The notes: a model not told the origin generated them from the letters alone. 64,000 nucleotides of DNA from Clostridium sp. AM58-1XD (GCF_003464085.1 NZ_QSDR01000024.1:10662-74661); one strand, 5' to 3'. Shown: positions 27,518 through 35,561, numbered from the stretch's first letter. Numbers and translations are program-made.

Positions 27518-27536
27518 TGAATCAGAAAGAAAGATT

Positions 27537-27555
27537 TGATGATATGTATGTACAC
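27537..27555 (+). repeat. 19-nt direct repeat a of the toxin-antitoxin module
   Basis: TGATGATATGTATGTACAC, present in the 5' part of the predicted antitoxin RNA. It matches repeat b (27689-27707) at 18 of 19 positions. Confidence 0.75.
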
Positions 27556-27561
27556 AAAAGC

Positions 27562-27599
27562 GAAGCCCCATGGAGTACCAGTCCATGGGGCTTCTTTTT
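27562..27599. terminator. Bidirectional terminator shared by toxin and antitoxin RNAs
   Basis: A perfect 13-bp stem, GAAGCCCCATGGA (27562-27574) with TCCATGGGGCTTC (27582-27594), with a 7-base loop. It is followed by TTTTT on the plus strand and by GCTTTTG on the minus strand. It can end both convergent RNAs and gives a shared complementary loop. Confidence 0.8.
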
Positions 27600-27610
27600 G
27601 GCTAGCTGTC

Positions 27611-27697
27611 TTATTTATTTCGGTCTAGCCATTTGCAAATATAGTACGCAGCTATACTTGCCGTAACCGAAATAATGAAAGAATGTAATGATGACAT
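27611..27697 (-). CDS. Small hydrophobic peptide, probable Fst-like type I toxin
   Basis: A 28-residue peptide with AGGAGG (27712-27707) 9 bases before its ATG. It begins MSSLHSF, has one membrane segment IISVTASIAAYYIC, and ends in KWLDRNK. A hydrophobic helix, then W-L, then a charged tail is the pattern of the Fst/Ldr toxin superfamily, although the usual proline is missing. The direct repeat b covers the start codon. The gene is followed 12 bases later by the bidirectional terminator. The toxin role is inferred from peptide shape and from the RNA arrangement. Confidence 0.65.
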   Translation of the reverse strand: MSSLHSFIISVTASIAAYYICKWLDRNK

Positions 27698-27707
27698 GTA
27701 TGTACAC
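27689..27707 (-). repeat. 19-nt direct repeat b, covering the toxin start codon
   Basis: The plus-strand sequence TGATGACATGTATGTACAC includes the complement of the toxin ATG (27695-27697) and touches the ribosome binding site at 27707. Antisense pairing here would block translation initiation. Confidence 0.75.
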
Positions 27708-27709
27708 CT

Positions 27710-27725
27710 CCTTCCTGCTGGAAAG
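27710..27725 (-). promoter_or_regulatory. Hairpin sequestering the toxin ribosome binding site
   Basis: In the toxin mRNA, CTTTCC (27725-27720) can pair with GGAAGG (27715-27710) across a 4-base loop. The second arm overlaps the AGGAGG site. The pAD1 RNA I has an equivalent upstream helix that keeps the toxin silent. Confidence 0.45.
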
Positions 27726-27741
27726 AGTCGACAGCCATTTT

Positions 27742-27770
27742 ATTATAACGGTAAATCTACTGTTTGTCTA
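27742..27770 (-). promoter_or_regulatory. Promoter of the toxin mRNA
   Basis: Minus strand: TAGACA (27770-27765), 17-base spacer, TATAAT (27747-27742). It overlaps the stop codon of the XRE gene. The predicted mRNA is about 175 nt with a leader of about 40 nt. Confidence 0.6.
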
Positions 27771-27935
27771 TTTGATTAAGTCAAGAATCTTTTCAACGAT
27801 AAGCCTTTCCGCCCATTCAGGGGTTTTGTTCACGCCGGCTTCCCAATTCTGTATCGTTCTTTTTGGGATTCCCAGCTTATCTGATAATTCTTGCTGTGTC
27901 CAGCCTGCCAGTTTTCTCGCTTCTTTTATGGTCAT
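27768..27935 (-). CDS. Small XRE-family helix-turn-helix protein
   Basis: A 55-residue protein whose ATG lies 9 bases after AAGGAG. Nearly the whole chain is a Cro/C1-type fold: LAGWTQQELSDKLGIPKRTI then QNWEAGVNKTPEW. It lies directly upstream of the toxin promoter on the same strand. It could be a regulator left by a mobile element; no partner is visible. Too short for full phage repressors. Confidence 0.75.
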   Translation of the reverse strand: MTIKEARKLAGWTQQELSDKLGIPKRTIQNWEAGVNKTPEWAERLIVEKILDLIK

Positions 27936-28047
27936 GATCTCATCTCCTTATATATCTATCGCAGCACTGATTCAGTGTTTTTGCAAGTAAAAAACAAAAA
28001 ATCAATGGGCGCTGACCTTTACCGGCTGGACCAGATATTTTTTGTAA

Positions 28048-28160
28048 AATCCGCATAGTTGTATCTCAATATGTTCGCTGCAGCGACCCGATCCGGAACG
28101 GCTGCAGAAAGTTTTGAGATACAAAAACAAGTCCTGGTCGATCTGGCCGGGACTTTTCTC
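28048..28160. other. Two consecutive hairpins downstream of tRNA-Lys copy 2
   Basis: The stem TTGTATCTCAA with TTGAGATACAA encloses an inner stem CTGCAGC/GCTGCAG. A second stem, AAGTCCTGG with CCGGGACTT, is flanked by TTTT on the plus strand and by GTTTTTG on the minus strand. The second hairpin probably terminates the tRNA transcript on the minus strand. The first may be a structured RNA or only part of it. No gene is supported here. Confidence 0.4.
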
Positions 28161-28164
28161 TGCA

Positions 28165-28295
28165 CGAAAAAAAGCACCGACCCAACAGCTCTCTGTCTGT
28201 CAAACCAGTACTTTCCAAATGCGCCTTCAGGGACTCGAACCCTGGACAAATAGATTAAGAGTCTACTGCTCTACCAACTGAGCTAAAGGCGCTTA
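28165..28295 (-). repeat. 131-bp direct repeat, copy 2 (tRNA-Lys plus 3' flank)
   Basis: Second copy of the unit described at 27067-27197. The 0.97 kb between the copies contains the tRNA remnant, the toxin-antitoxin module and the XRE gene. Confidence 0.85.
28220..28292 (-). tRNA. tRNA-Lys(CTT), copy 2
   Basis: Identical in sequence and fold to the copy at 27122-27194, with anticodon CTT and discriminator A. The short hairpin GTTCGTG/CACGAAC lies just upstream. Confidence 0.95.
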
Positions 28296-28402
28296 GTTCG
28301 TGCCGCTTTTTTGTGACACGAACATTATCCTATCTCAATAGATGAAAAAAGTCAACACTTTTTTACAATTTTCATTAATTTCTTTTGCTCTTTTTAATAT
28401 TT

Positions 28403-28720
28403 TCAGATCAGGCTGTCCAGAGTTCCTGTCAGCATTTTCTTCGGCTGTACTCCTACAAGTTTCGTAACAACCTCACCGCCATGGAAAATGATAATTGTTG
28501 GAATACTCATAACACCGTATCGACCGGCTATTTCCGGCTGCTCATCTACATTCAGCTTTCCAACCTTAACCTTGCCTGCATATTCTTCAGCAATCTGATC
28601 CACCACAGGGGCCATCATCTTGCAAGGTCCGCACCAGTCAGCATAGAAATCAACCAGCACCGGGACGCCGGACTGAAGTACATCCCCATCAAAATTTTCC
28701 GTAGTAATAATCTCTGTCAT
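28403..28720 (-). CDS. trxA: Thioredoxin
   Basis: A 105-residue protein with the active site [15 protein letters not shown] (about residues 24-38), the cis-proline segment [12 protein letters not shown] and the C-terminal helix. It is a cytosolic disulfide reductant. Length and motifs are complete. The nearest upstream gene on the strand is a small 47-residue frame. Confidence 0.97.
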   Translation of the reverse strand: MTEIITTENFDGDVLQSGVPVLVDFYADWCGPCKMMAPVVDQIAEEYAGKVKVGKLNVDEQPEIAGRYGVMSIPTIIIFHGGEVVTKLVGVQPKKMLTGTLDSLI

Positions 28721-28739
28721 CGTTTATATCTCCCTTCTT

Positions 28740-28883
28740 TTATTTCCCTTTTTTCTTTCCGCCGTTTAGAATTTTGTCCACTTCATCAAATGATTTTTTC
28801 CACCTCAGCACGAGCCTGTTAAGCTCCGTTCTGTCGCTGTATGAGCTGGACAGTTTTTTCGAAATATTTTCACGAAACCCCAT
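28740..28883 (-). CDS. Small basic protein of unknown function
   Basis: A 47-residue frame between trmB and trxA, starting MGFRENISKKLSSSYSDRTE and ending in a lysine/glycine-rich tail (NGGKKKGK). AGGTGG lies a few bases before the ATG. I do not recognise a family. The charged, helical composition and good fit between flanking genes favour a real gene. Confidence 0.5.
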   Translation of the reverse strand: MGFRENISKKLSSSYSDRTELNRLVLRWKKSFDEVDKILNGGKKKGK

Positions 28884-28938
28884 ATTTCCACCTATATTTA
28901 TCATTTGTTATAGTGTATGCAGATTCTATTCTTCTATT

Positions 28939-29586
28939 CTAAGCCTCATGACTTCTGGATGCAACTAATTTGCAGATCGGATTGCCTTTAGCCGCAAATT
29001 TTGTCTCATATTCCGTCATAACATTTCCCTCCGCATACTCGCTGTGGTGAAGGTCAAATGTATAGTACTGAATCTCCCATCCGGCTTTCTTGACAGATTC
29101 CAGAGAAAAATCAAACAATCCCCTGTTATCTGTTTTAAATTCCACGACGCCGTCCGCCTTCAAAATCTTATCATAAACACTCATAAACTCTGTTGATGTA
29201 AGCCTCCTTTTTGCATGGCGGTCTTTTGGCCACGGATCAGAAAAATTCAGATAAATTTTACTGACCTCACCCGGTGCATAAATATCTGCCAGATCTTTCG
29301 CATCGATGCACATAAAATAAATGTTGGGCAGTTCTAACTCAGCTCTCTTCTGAAGACCTCTTAACAGAACACTGGAATACCGCTCAATTCCCACATAGTT
29401 AATTTCCGGATGGGTTTGTGCCAGCTCCATAATAAACTTACCTTTTCCCATTCCCACTTCTATTTCAATCGGGCTGCTTTTCCCAAAAACTTCATTCCAC
29501 TTTCCTCTTTTTGTCTCCGGCTCCTGCACCACATAAGGACTTTCCAAAATCTGCTCCTCTGCGCCCGGAATATGACGTAATCTCAT
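28939..29586 (-). CDS. trmB: tRNA (guanine(46)-N7)-methyltransferase
   Basis: A 215-residue SAM-dependent enzyme that methylates G46 in the tRNA variable loop. It shows the SAM loop IEVGMGKGKFI (about 42-52), NYVGIERYSSVL, the catalytic segment YLNFSDPWPKDRHAKRRL and the C-terminal TEYETKF. Complete length for the family. Confidence 0.95.
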   Translation of the reverse strand: MRLRHIPGAEEQILESPYVVQEPETKRGKWNEVFGKSSPIEIEVGMGKGKFIMELAQTHPEINYVGIERYSSVLLRGLQKRAELELPNIYFMCIDAKDLADIYAPGEVSKIYLNFSDPWPKDRHAKRRLTSTEFMSVYDKILKADGVVEFKTDNRGLFDFSLESVKKAGWEIQYYTFDLHHSEYAEGNVMTEYETKFAAKGNPICKLVASRSHEA

Positions 29587-29788
29587 GTATAACCTCCAAT
29601 TTTACTATCCTTTGTGGATTTATTTTATCATTGCCAACCTTCCTTTGCAAGTGTAATTCCTTTTTACAATTTCCTTTTACAATTATCTTACAATTAGCAA
29701 AATAAACGTGCAAGTTTCCGAATTTTCTGTTATACTAACAATAGGAAAATTTGTAATTATTTTTAAATTGTGCGAAGGAGGAAACGGT

Positions 29789-30594
29789 ATGGAAAATACA
29801 GGAAGAATCACCAGCTGGGACAAAATTCAGCGCGGTGTGAAAGACACTGAACGCCTCATCGGCCAGAAGCAGTATAACATGGCTATGGTGAAGGCGCGTC
29901 AGACTTTGGAATATATGGTAAGATGCCTTGCAGAAAAGGCATGCGTAGTAGACGGAGATCTCTTAAATACAATAGACGAGCTGTACAAGGGTAAATGGAT
30001 CAGTAAATCAACTTGTGAACATTACCATAAAATTCGCACAATTGGTAATAAAGCAGTCCATGAAGGCAATGACAACGCATACGATGCCAATCAGGCTTAT
30101 CATCTTCTTTCTCAGGAAGTGTATATATTTGCAGACCACTATGCATCCCAGCGCAGAAGAACCTCTTCCAGAACCAGCAGCAATACACGCCGGCGAAGAA
30201 AGAAACGCGGATTTGGACCGCAGGATCTGATTCGTATCATGATTCCTGTTCTCGCCATCGTCCTTCTTCTTATTGTAATACGAATTTTTAATCCAGGGCA
30301 TAAAGAGGAAGATCCGAAAACGACCACAGCTTCTACAGTAGCTACGGAGCAGATGCCTGAAACCACTGCGCCGCCGGTCGAGACAGAACCTCCAACCACC
30401 GTCGCCGCTCCTATCTACAAAGCGAATGATGCTTGAACGTTCGAAAAGATCCATCTACGAATAACCAGAGGATTGGCCTTATACCGAAGGGTACAACCGT
30501 GGAATATATTAAAGATTATGATGAAAAATGGGCAATTATTTCCTATAACGGACAGGAAGCCTATGTTGCCAAGGAGTTTTTAACAACCGAATAA
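29789..30594 (+). pseudogene. DUF4145/HEPN-like, single-pass membrane, SH3 protein, frameshifted
   Basis: The first frame (ATG 29789, behind AAGGAGG, to 30436) has an N-terminal helical domain of about 110 residues with MAMVKARQTLEYMVRCLAEK, RTIGNKAVHEG, like DUF4145/HEPN. An Arg-rich stretch, one membrane helix (MIPVLAIVLLLIVIRIF) and a Thr/Pro-rich linker follow. The next frame continues with an SH3-type domain (LNVRKDPSTNNQRIGLIPKG ... YVAKEFL) to 30594. Adding one T at about 30433 joins them as ANDALNVRKDP. A complete protein would have about 268 residues, with the SH3 outside the cell. Confidence 0.75.
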
Positions 30595-30654
30595 ACCGTA
30601 TATTTCTTTGATAGATCAACCATATTATATGTATAAAACAGATAACGCTTAAGA

Positions 30655-30692
30655 AAAGGTTCCATGTATAAAACCATGGAGCCTTTCTTTTG
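30655..30692 (+). terminator. Terminator after the SH3 protein gene
   Basis: AAAGGTTCCATG (30655-30666) pairs with CATGGAGCCTTT (30675-30686), with one G-U, followed by a T-rich CTTTTGTTTTT. Confidence 0.7.
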
Positions 30693-30833
30693 TTTTTGAT
30701 TGATTTTAGCGTTTCTATACAAATTTACGTCTTTTTCATTCACTTTTTATTGATTTTTTGCCATAGCTTTTTTTAATTAAAGAGAGTATTATTGTATCAT
30801 ATTTACGATTTCTAATATAAGGAGGGGGAGTAT

Positions 30834-31145
30834 ATGGATAACATTATAAGCAAAATTTCCGAAATAGAATCTGCGGCTTCTTCCATTATGGATGACGCCA
30901 ACAAGAGGAAACATGTATTTGCTAAAGAGATGGATGCCAAAACCGCTGCCTTTGATGCGGAACTTGATAAAAAGACATCAGAAGAGCTGAATAAACTGCG
31001 CTCCGGCGTAGAACGGGAAATGAAAACGCAACTTCATAAAGAACAGCTTCAAGCTGAACATATTATCATACAACTGCAGAATTTATATGATAAAAATCAC
31101 ACCCGCTATGTAAAAGAACTGTTTGAAGCCATGATAAAGGAGTGA
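30834..31145 (+). CDS. V-type ATPase peripheral stalk subunit (G/H-like, NtpF)
   Basis: A 103-residue, almost fully helical and charged protein (coiled coil with many Lys, Glu and Ala; EAMIKE at the end), first gene of the V-ATPase operon. Together with subunit E it forms the peripheral stalk. Identity rests mainly on position and coiled-coil character. GGAGGGGG precedes the ATG. Confidence 0.75.
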   Translation: MDNIISKISEIESAASSIMDDANKRKHVFAKEMDAKTAAFDAELDKKTSEELNKLRSGVEREMKTQLHKEQLQAEHIIIQLQNLYDKNHTRYVKELFEAMIKE

Positions 31146-31149
31146 TGTT

Positions 31150-32196
31150 ATGGGAAATCTGCTGACTTACAGCGGCATTGCCACGAAAGTACGGGCTATG
31201 GAAAGCCGTTTCATCACTGAAGACGAATTCCAGGAAATGGCTTCTTTATCCAGTGTCACAGAAGCACAGGAATACTTAAAAAAACTTCCTGCCTATTCTG
31301 AGCTCTTGGCCCACGTGGATGCGGAACTTCACCGTGGAGAAATCGAAAAGCTTCTGGCTCAGTCAATTCACCATGATTTTGAAAAACTGTACCGGTTTGC
31401 CACTCCGCCTCAACGCAAGTTCCTGAACCTTTATTTTACCAACTTCGAAATCTCGATGTTAAAGAGCTGTCTGCGTCATATATTCGGAACTGCCGGCACC
31501 CCCCTGGATTTATCCATGTTCCAGGATTTTTTTCGCCTTCACTCAAAGCTGAATCCTGAAAAGCTGGCCGCTTCAAGAACAATGACAGAACTCACGGATA
31601 ACTTGGAAGGTTCTCCTTATTACAGGCCTTTTAAAAATCTGGAAAACAGCGATCATATGTCGCTTTTCGACTATGAAATGCAGTTAGACATTTTTCACTT
31701 TCATTTTATCTGGAAGCATAGAAATAAATTTTTTACTCGAGAAGAACAGGCAGTTATTACCCAGTGTTTTGGAAGCAAGATGGATCTATTGAATATACAG
31801 TGGATCTACCGTTCCAAGAAATACTATCATCTGGATTCTGCTTCTCTCTGCCCTCTTTTGATCCCGATTCACTATCGTCTAAAGCAGGATGATATCCTGA
31901 AACTTGCAGAATCCGGGAGCACAGAAGAGTTCTTTCATCTGCTTAGTTTTACTTACTATGGCAGTCTGGGCGCCGCAGACCTGACGGATCATCCAAACCT
32001 GGAAGCCATGTATAAAGAAATTCTGGACCGAATCTATTCAGTTACCAGCCGCAGATATCCTTATTCTGCCGCAGTCCTGAATTCTTACTTTTATTTCAAG
32101 AACCTGGAGATACACCGGATTATCACAACAATCGAAGGCATACGCTACGGCATCAGTACCGGTGATATAATCTCTTATTCTATTAAAGAACAATAA
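31150..32196 (+). CDS. ntpC: V-type ATPase subunit C
   Basis: A 348-residue cytosolic subunit that links the rotor c-ring to the central stalk (homologue of subunit d/AtpC). Family features are the N-terminal TYSGIATKVRAMESRFIT and a helical body with repeated aromatic-rich segments. It starts 4 bases after the preceding gene. Confidence 0.9.
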   Translation: MGNLLTYSGIATKVRAMESRFITEDEFQEMASLSSVTEAQEYLKKLPAYSELLAHVDAELHRGEIEKLLAQSIHHDFEKLYRFATPPQRKFLNLYFTNFEISMLKSCLRHIFGTAGTPLDLSMFQDFFRLHSKLNPEKLAASRTMTELTDNLEGSPYYRPFKNLENSDHMSLFDYEMQLDIFHFHFIWKHRNKFFTREEQAVITQCFGSKMDLLNIQWIYRSKKYYHLDSASLCPLLIPIHYRLKQDDILKLAESGSTEEFFHLLSFTYYGSLGAADLTDHPNLEAMYKEILDRIYSVTSRRYPYSAAVLNSYFYFKNLEIHRIITTIEGIRYGISTGDIISYSIKEQ

Positions 32197-32210
32197 AGGG
32201 GGGTTTTATC

Positions 32211-34136
32211 TTGATTGAAACAATGAAGTTCTTAAGCATCACAGGCCCCAAATCAGACATCGACCGCGTCGTTGACCAGTATCTCTCTAAATATGAAATT
32301 CATCTGGAAAATGCGCTCTCAGAACTGAGGACTGTGAAAGACTTAAGACCTTTTACAGAAACAAATCCTTATAAGGATATCTGCCAGAGAGCAGAACAGA
32401 TGAAAAATCATTTTTCATCAGATACCGATCCTGACATTTCCTCCATGCCGCTGGAAAAGGCCGTACAAATCATTACGGAACTGGACGAACATCTCGCCCA
32501 GCTGACACAGCAGCAGGAATATCTGAAATCTCAGGTAAAATTACTGGAAGAATCAAAGGAGAAAATTTCTCCCTTTACGGAGCTGAATTACAATCTGAGT
32601 TCGATCCTTCACTTTCAGTATATTAAATTTCGATTTGGACGTGTTTCAAAAGAATACTATGCTAAATTAAATCAGTATGTCTATGACACCATTGACGCTG
32701 TTGTTTACAAATGTCAGGAAGATGACCAGTACGTCTGGTTCGTTTATTTTGTACCCGAATCCATTTCTAAAAAAATTGACGCCATTTTTGCTTCTCTCCA
32801 CTTTGAACGTTTTTATCTTCCGGATGAATATGAAGGAACTCCTTTGGAAGCGAATGAAGCTCTTGAGCAGAAGATTAAAGCCGCCGAGGATGAAATCGTA
32901 GCCCTGAATTTAAGAGAACATACGGTTTTAAAGGAACACGAAATAGATTTCCTGGCCGCTGCCAAAAGGCTTTCCGTCTTTGCGACAAACTTCAATGTCC
33001 GCAAGCTGGCCGCTTGTACGCGCCATGAAAAAGCTACGTTTTTTATTTTGTGCGGCTGGATGGAAGAAAAAGAAGCCCGTGCATTTCAAAGTGAAATACA
33101 AAACGATTCCGACGTTTTCTGCATCGTAGAGGACGATCATGAAAACCTAATCAGCCAGCCTCCTACCAGGCTTCATAATCCGAAACTGTTTAAACCGTTT
33201 GAACTGTTCATTAACATGTACGGCCTGCCGGCTTACAATGAATTTGATCCAACAGTCCTGGTCGGCATCACCTATTCGATTTTATTTGGTTTTATGTTCG
33301 GAGACGCCGGACAGGGGCTCTGCCTGCTGGTCGGAGGTTATCTCCTCTATAAGGCCAAACGGATGAATCTGGCTGCTATCATCTCCTGCTGCGGATTTTT
33401 CTCCACCATCTTTGGTTTTCTGTTCGGCAGTATCTTTGGTTTTGAAGATATCATACAGCCCCTCTGGCTGCGTCCTGCGGATGCCATGATGAACCTTCCG
33501 TTTATCGGAAAGCTGAATACAGTCTTTATCGTTGCCGTTGCAATCGGTATGGGAATTATTCTGCTGACCATGATTCTGAATATGATAAACAGTTATAAAA
33601 ACAGAGACACGGAGAAGATGTGGTTCGATACAAACGGCGCTGCCGGCCTTGTTTTCTATGCAGGCGTAGTCGCTGTCGTCCTCCTGTTCATGACAGGGAA
33701 CGCACTTCCGGCCGGAATTGTTCTTGCAGTTATGTTTGTGCTCCCGCTGCTCGTGATTTTCTTTAAAGAACCGCTTACTGCCATCGTAAAGAAGAAGGCA
33801 GACGTCATGCCAAAAGAAAAAGGAATGTTTTTTGTCCAGGGCTTTTTTGAATTATTCGAAGTGTTGTTAAGCTATTTTTCCAACACCCTTTCCTTTGTCC
33901 GTGTAGGCGCCTTTGCCGTCAGCCATGCTGCTATGATGCAGGTCGTTCTCATGCTGGCCGGAGCGGAATCCGGCGGAAATATCAACTGGATTGTAGTCGT
34001 GCTCGGCAACCTGTTTGTCTGCGGTATGGAGGGCCTGATCGTCGGTATACAGGTACTTCGTCTGGAATATTACGAATTGTTCAGCCGTTTTTACCGCGGC
34101 GACGGACGAGAGTTCCGTCCATACGGCAAAGCCTGA
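32211..34136 (+). CDS. ntpI: V-type ATPase subunit I (a-subunit homologue)
   Basis: A 641-residue protein. The N-terminal half is cytosolic and coiled coil. The C-terminal half (about 330-640) has seven to eight membrane helices, with FVRVGAFAVSHAAMMQVVL carrying the arginine of the ion path and the final EGLIVGIQVLRLEYYELFSR motif. It forms the ion channel with the c-ring. The start is TTG at 32211 behind a GGGGGG run; a later ATG at 32223 is possible. Confidence 0.93.
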   Translation: MIETMKFLSITGPKSDIDRVVDQYLSKYEIHLENALSELRTVKDLRPFTETNPYKDICQRAEQMKNHFSSDTDPDISSMPLEKAVQIITELDEHLAQLTQQQEYLKSQVKLLEESKEKISPFTELNYNLSSILHFQYIKFRFGRVSKEYYAKLNQYVYDTIDAVVYKCQEDDQYVWFVYFVPESISKKIDAIFASLHFERFYLPDEYEGTPLEANEALEQKIKAAEDEIVALNLREHTVLKEHEIDFLAAAKRLSVFATNFNVRKLAACTRHEKATFFILCGWMEEKEARAFQSEIQNDSDVFCIVEDDHENLISQPPTRLHNPKLFKPFELFINMYGLPAYNEFDPTVLVGITYSILFGFMFGDAGQGLCLLVGGYLLYKAKRMNLAAIISCCGFFSTIFGFLFGSIFGFEDIIQPLWLRPADAMMNLPFIGKLNTVFIVAVAIGMGIILLTMILNMINSYKNRDTEKMWFDTNGAAGLVFYAGVVAVVLLFMTGNALPAGIVLAVMFVLPLLVIFFKEPLTAIVKKKADVMPKEKGMFFVQGFFELFEVLLSYFSNTLSFVRVGAFAVSHAAMMQVVLMLAGAESGGNINWIVVVLGNLFVCGMEGLIVGIQVLRLEYYELFSRFYRGDGREFRPYGKA

Positions 34137-34176
34137 TAACTGTAAAACATTGTTTGATTGAGAGGAGATTATTATT

Positions 34177-34614
34177 ATGTCATTACTGGTAAAAATCACA
34201 TTATCCATTGCACTTCTTTTAAGTATCGCTGTTCCTTTCGGAGCCTTTGCTGCCGGAGAAAAATCAAAAGGACGCTATAAAAAGGCCCTGGGGCTGAATA
34301 TGGTTCTGTTCTTTGGCGTTATGGCCGTATCTTCCATTCTTATGTTTACAGGGAGCGCTTCTGCAGCCGAGGCTGCATCTGAGGTCTCTTCCGCTGCTTC
34401 TGCAACCGGTCTGGGCTATCTGGCTGCCGCCCTTTCCACTGGCCTTTCCTGTGTCGGCGGCGGTATCGCCGTATCTGCCGCTGCTTCCGCAGCACTTGGT
34501 GCCATCAGCGAGGATTCATCCATTCTTGGTAAATCCCTCATCTTCGTTGGACTTGCCGAAGGTGTCTGCCTGTATGGTCTGATCATTTCCTTTATGATCT
34601 TAGGTAAACTTTAA
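34177..34614 (+). CDS. ntpK: V-type ATPase proteolipid subunit K
   Basis: A 145-residue membrane protein with four helices in two hairpins. Only the second hairpin keeps the ion-binding glutamate (LIFVGLAEGVCLYGLIISF). The first has none, as in Enterococcus NtpK. An Ala/Ser/Glu-rich linker separates the hairpins. One carboxylate per four helices is typical of V-type pumps. It forms the rotor ring. Confidence 0.92.
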   Translation: MSLLVKITLSIALLLSIAVPFGAFAAGEKSKGRYKKALGLNMVLFFGVMAVSSILMFTGSASAAEAASEVSSAASATGLGYLAAALSTGLSCVGGGIAVSAAASAALGAISEDSSILGKSLIFVGLAEGVCLYGLIISFMILGKL

Positions 34615-34617
34615 TCC

Positions 34618-34917
34618 ATGAAAATGTACTTAATCAGTGATAACATCGATACCTACACCGGCATGAGGCTTGTCGGCGTAGAAGGCGCTGTTGTCCATGA
34701 AAGACAGGAACTAAAGGACGAACTGGATAAGGTTCTGGCCAACAAAGAGATCGGCATCGTACTTCTTACGGAAAAATTCGGCCGTGATTTTCCGGATCTT
34801 ATAAATGATCTGAAACTCTCACACAGAACTCCGCTTTTCGTAGAAATACCTGACCGCCATGGAACTGGCCGCAAGCCGAACTTTATTACAGACTACGTGA
34901 ACGAAGCCATTGGATAA
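34618..34917 (+). CDS. atpF: V-type ATPase subunit F
   Basis: A 99-residue Rossmann-like small subunit starting MKMYLISDNIDTYTGMRLVG and containing EIGIVLLTEKFG. It sits on the central stalk. It begins 3 bases after the subunit K stop. Confidence 0.9.
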   Translation: MKMYLISDNIDTYTGMRLVGVEGAVVHERQELKDELDKVLANKEIGIVLLTEKFGRDFPDLINDLKLSHRTPLFVEIPDRHGTGRKPNFITDYVNEAIG

Positions 34918-34943
34918 AACTTTAGGAAAGCAGGTGATCGGAT

Positions 34944-35561
34944 TTGACAACGGAAGAAAAACTGCAGCACTTTCTGGATTTCTGCATGGAAGATGTGAGA
35001 ACCAGAAGTGGAAAAATGTTGGACGACTACATGGCATCTCTGGAACAGACCTTTGAAGAACATAAGGCCGATGCCGAACGCCGTGCCGAGATGCGCATAC
35101 GCATCCAGAAAGAAAATATAAAGCGCGAACTGAATAAGCAGCTTTCCATAGAACAGTTGAACATAAAACGCTCCCTCAGTAAAAAGCAGGATGAACTGAA
35201 AGATATGCTGTTCGTAGAACTGAGAGACTATCTGGCTCATTTTATGGATTCTCCTGCCTATCACGAGCTTTTGGAAAAACAGGTAAAAGAGGCAAAAGAA
35301 TTTGCAGGCAGCGAGGAAATGACCATCTATATGGATCCCTGCGATGCCGACCAGGTTTCGCGCCTTGCTCTTCATCACAACGTGACGATTAAAGTCAGCG
35401 AATATTCCTTCCTTGGAGGCATACGGGCAGTCATTCCTTCCAAGAACATCCTGATTGACAATTCCTTTGCTACTAAAATGGAGGAAGCGAGACATAATTT
35501 TACGTTTAATCTTGATCTGAGCGCTATAAAAGACAGGAAGGATGGAGAGAACCATGGATAA
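34944..35561 (+). CDS. atpE: V-type ATPase subunit E
   Basis: A 205-residue peripheral stalk subunit. The first 100 residues form a long charged helix; the C-terminal half has the head domain (LGGIRAVIPSKNILIDNSFA). Starts with TTG (34944) behind AGGTGA. It overlaps subunit A by 8 bases. Confidence 0.9.
   Translation: MTTEEKLQHFLDFCMEDVRTRSGKMLDDYMASLEQTFEEHKADAERRAEMRIRIQKENIKRELNKQLSIEQLNIKRSLSKKQDELKDMLFVELRDYLAHFMDSPAYHELLEKQVKEAKEFAGSEEMTIYMDPCDADQVSRLALHHNVTIKVSEYSFLGGIRAVIPSKNILIDNSFATKMEEARHNFTFNLDLSAIKDRKDGENHG

Larger units (their letters stand above)
27524..27600 (+). ncRNA. Predicted antitoxin RNA (RNA II-like)
   Basis: A transcript of about 75 nt is predicted from the promoter at 27489 to the terminator. 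Near its 5' end is TGATGATATGTATGTACAC (27537-27555). The same 19-nt direct repeat, with one T/C change, occurs at 27689-27707 in the oppositely transcribed toxin mRNA, so the two RNAs can pair over 19 nt, with one G-U pair, across the toxin start codon. This matches RNA II of pAD1 par. Ends are predicted, not measured. Confidence 0.6.

Noticed and set aside
28019..28249. 76-codon minus-strand frame starting MSRVRVPEGA across tRNA-Lys copy 2
   Set aside because: The start is the usual false translation of the tRNA T-arm; the frame covers the tRNA and its hairpins and has no ribosome site.
34177..34614. Subunit K as an abnormal proteolipid because the first hairpin lacks a carboxylate
   Set aside because: A single glutamate in the second hairpin is normal for V-type NtpK, so this is not unusual.
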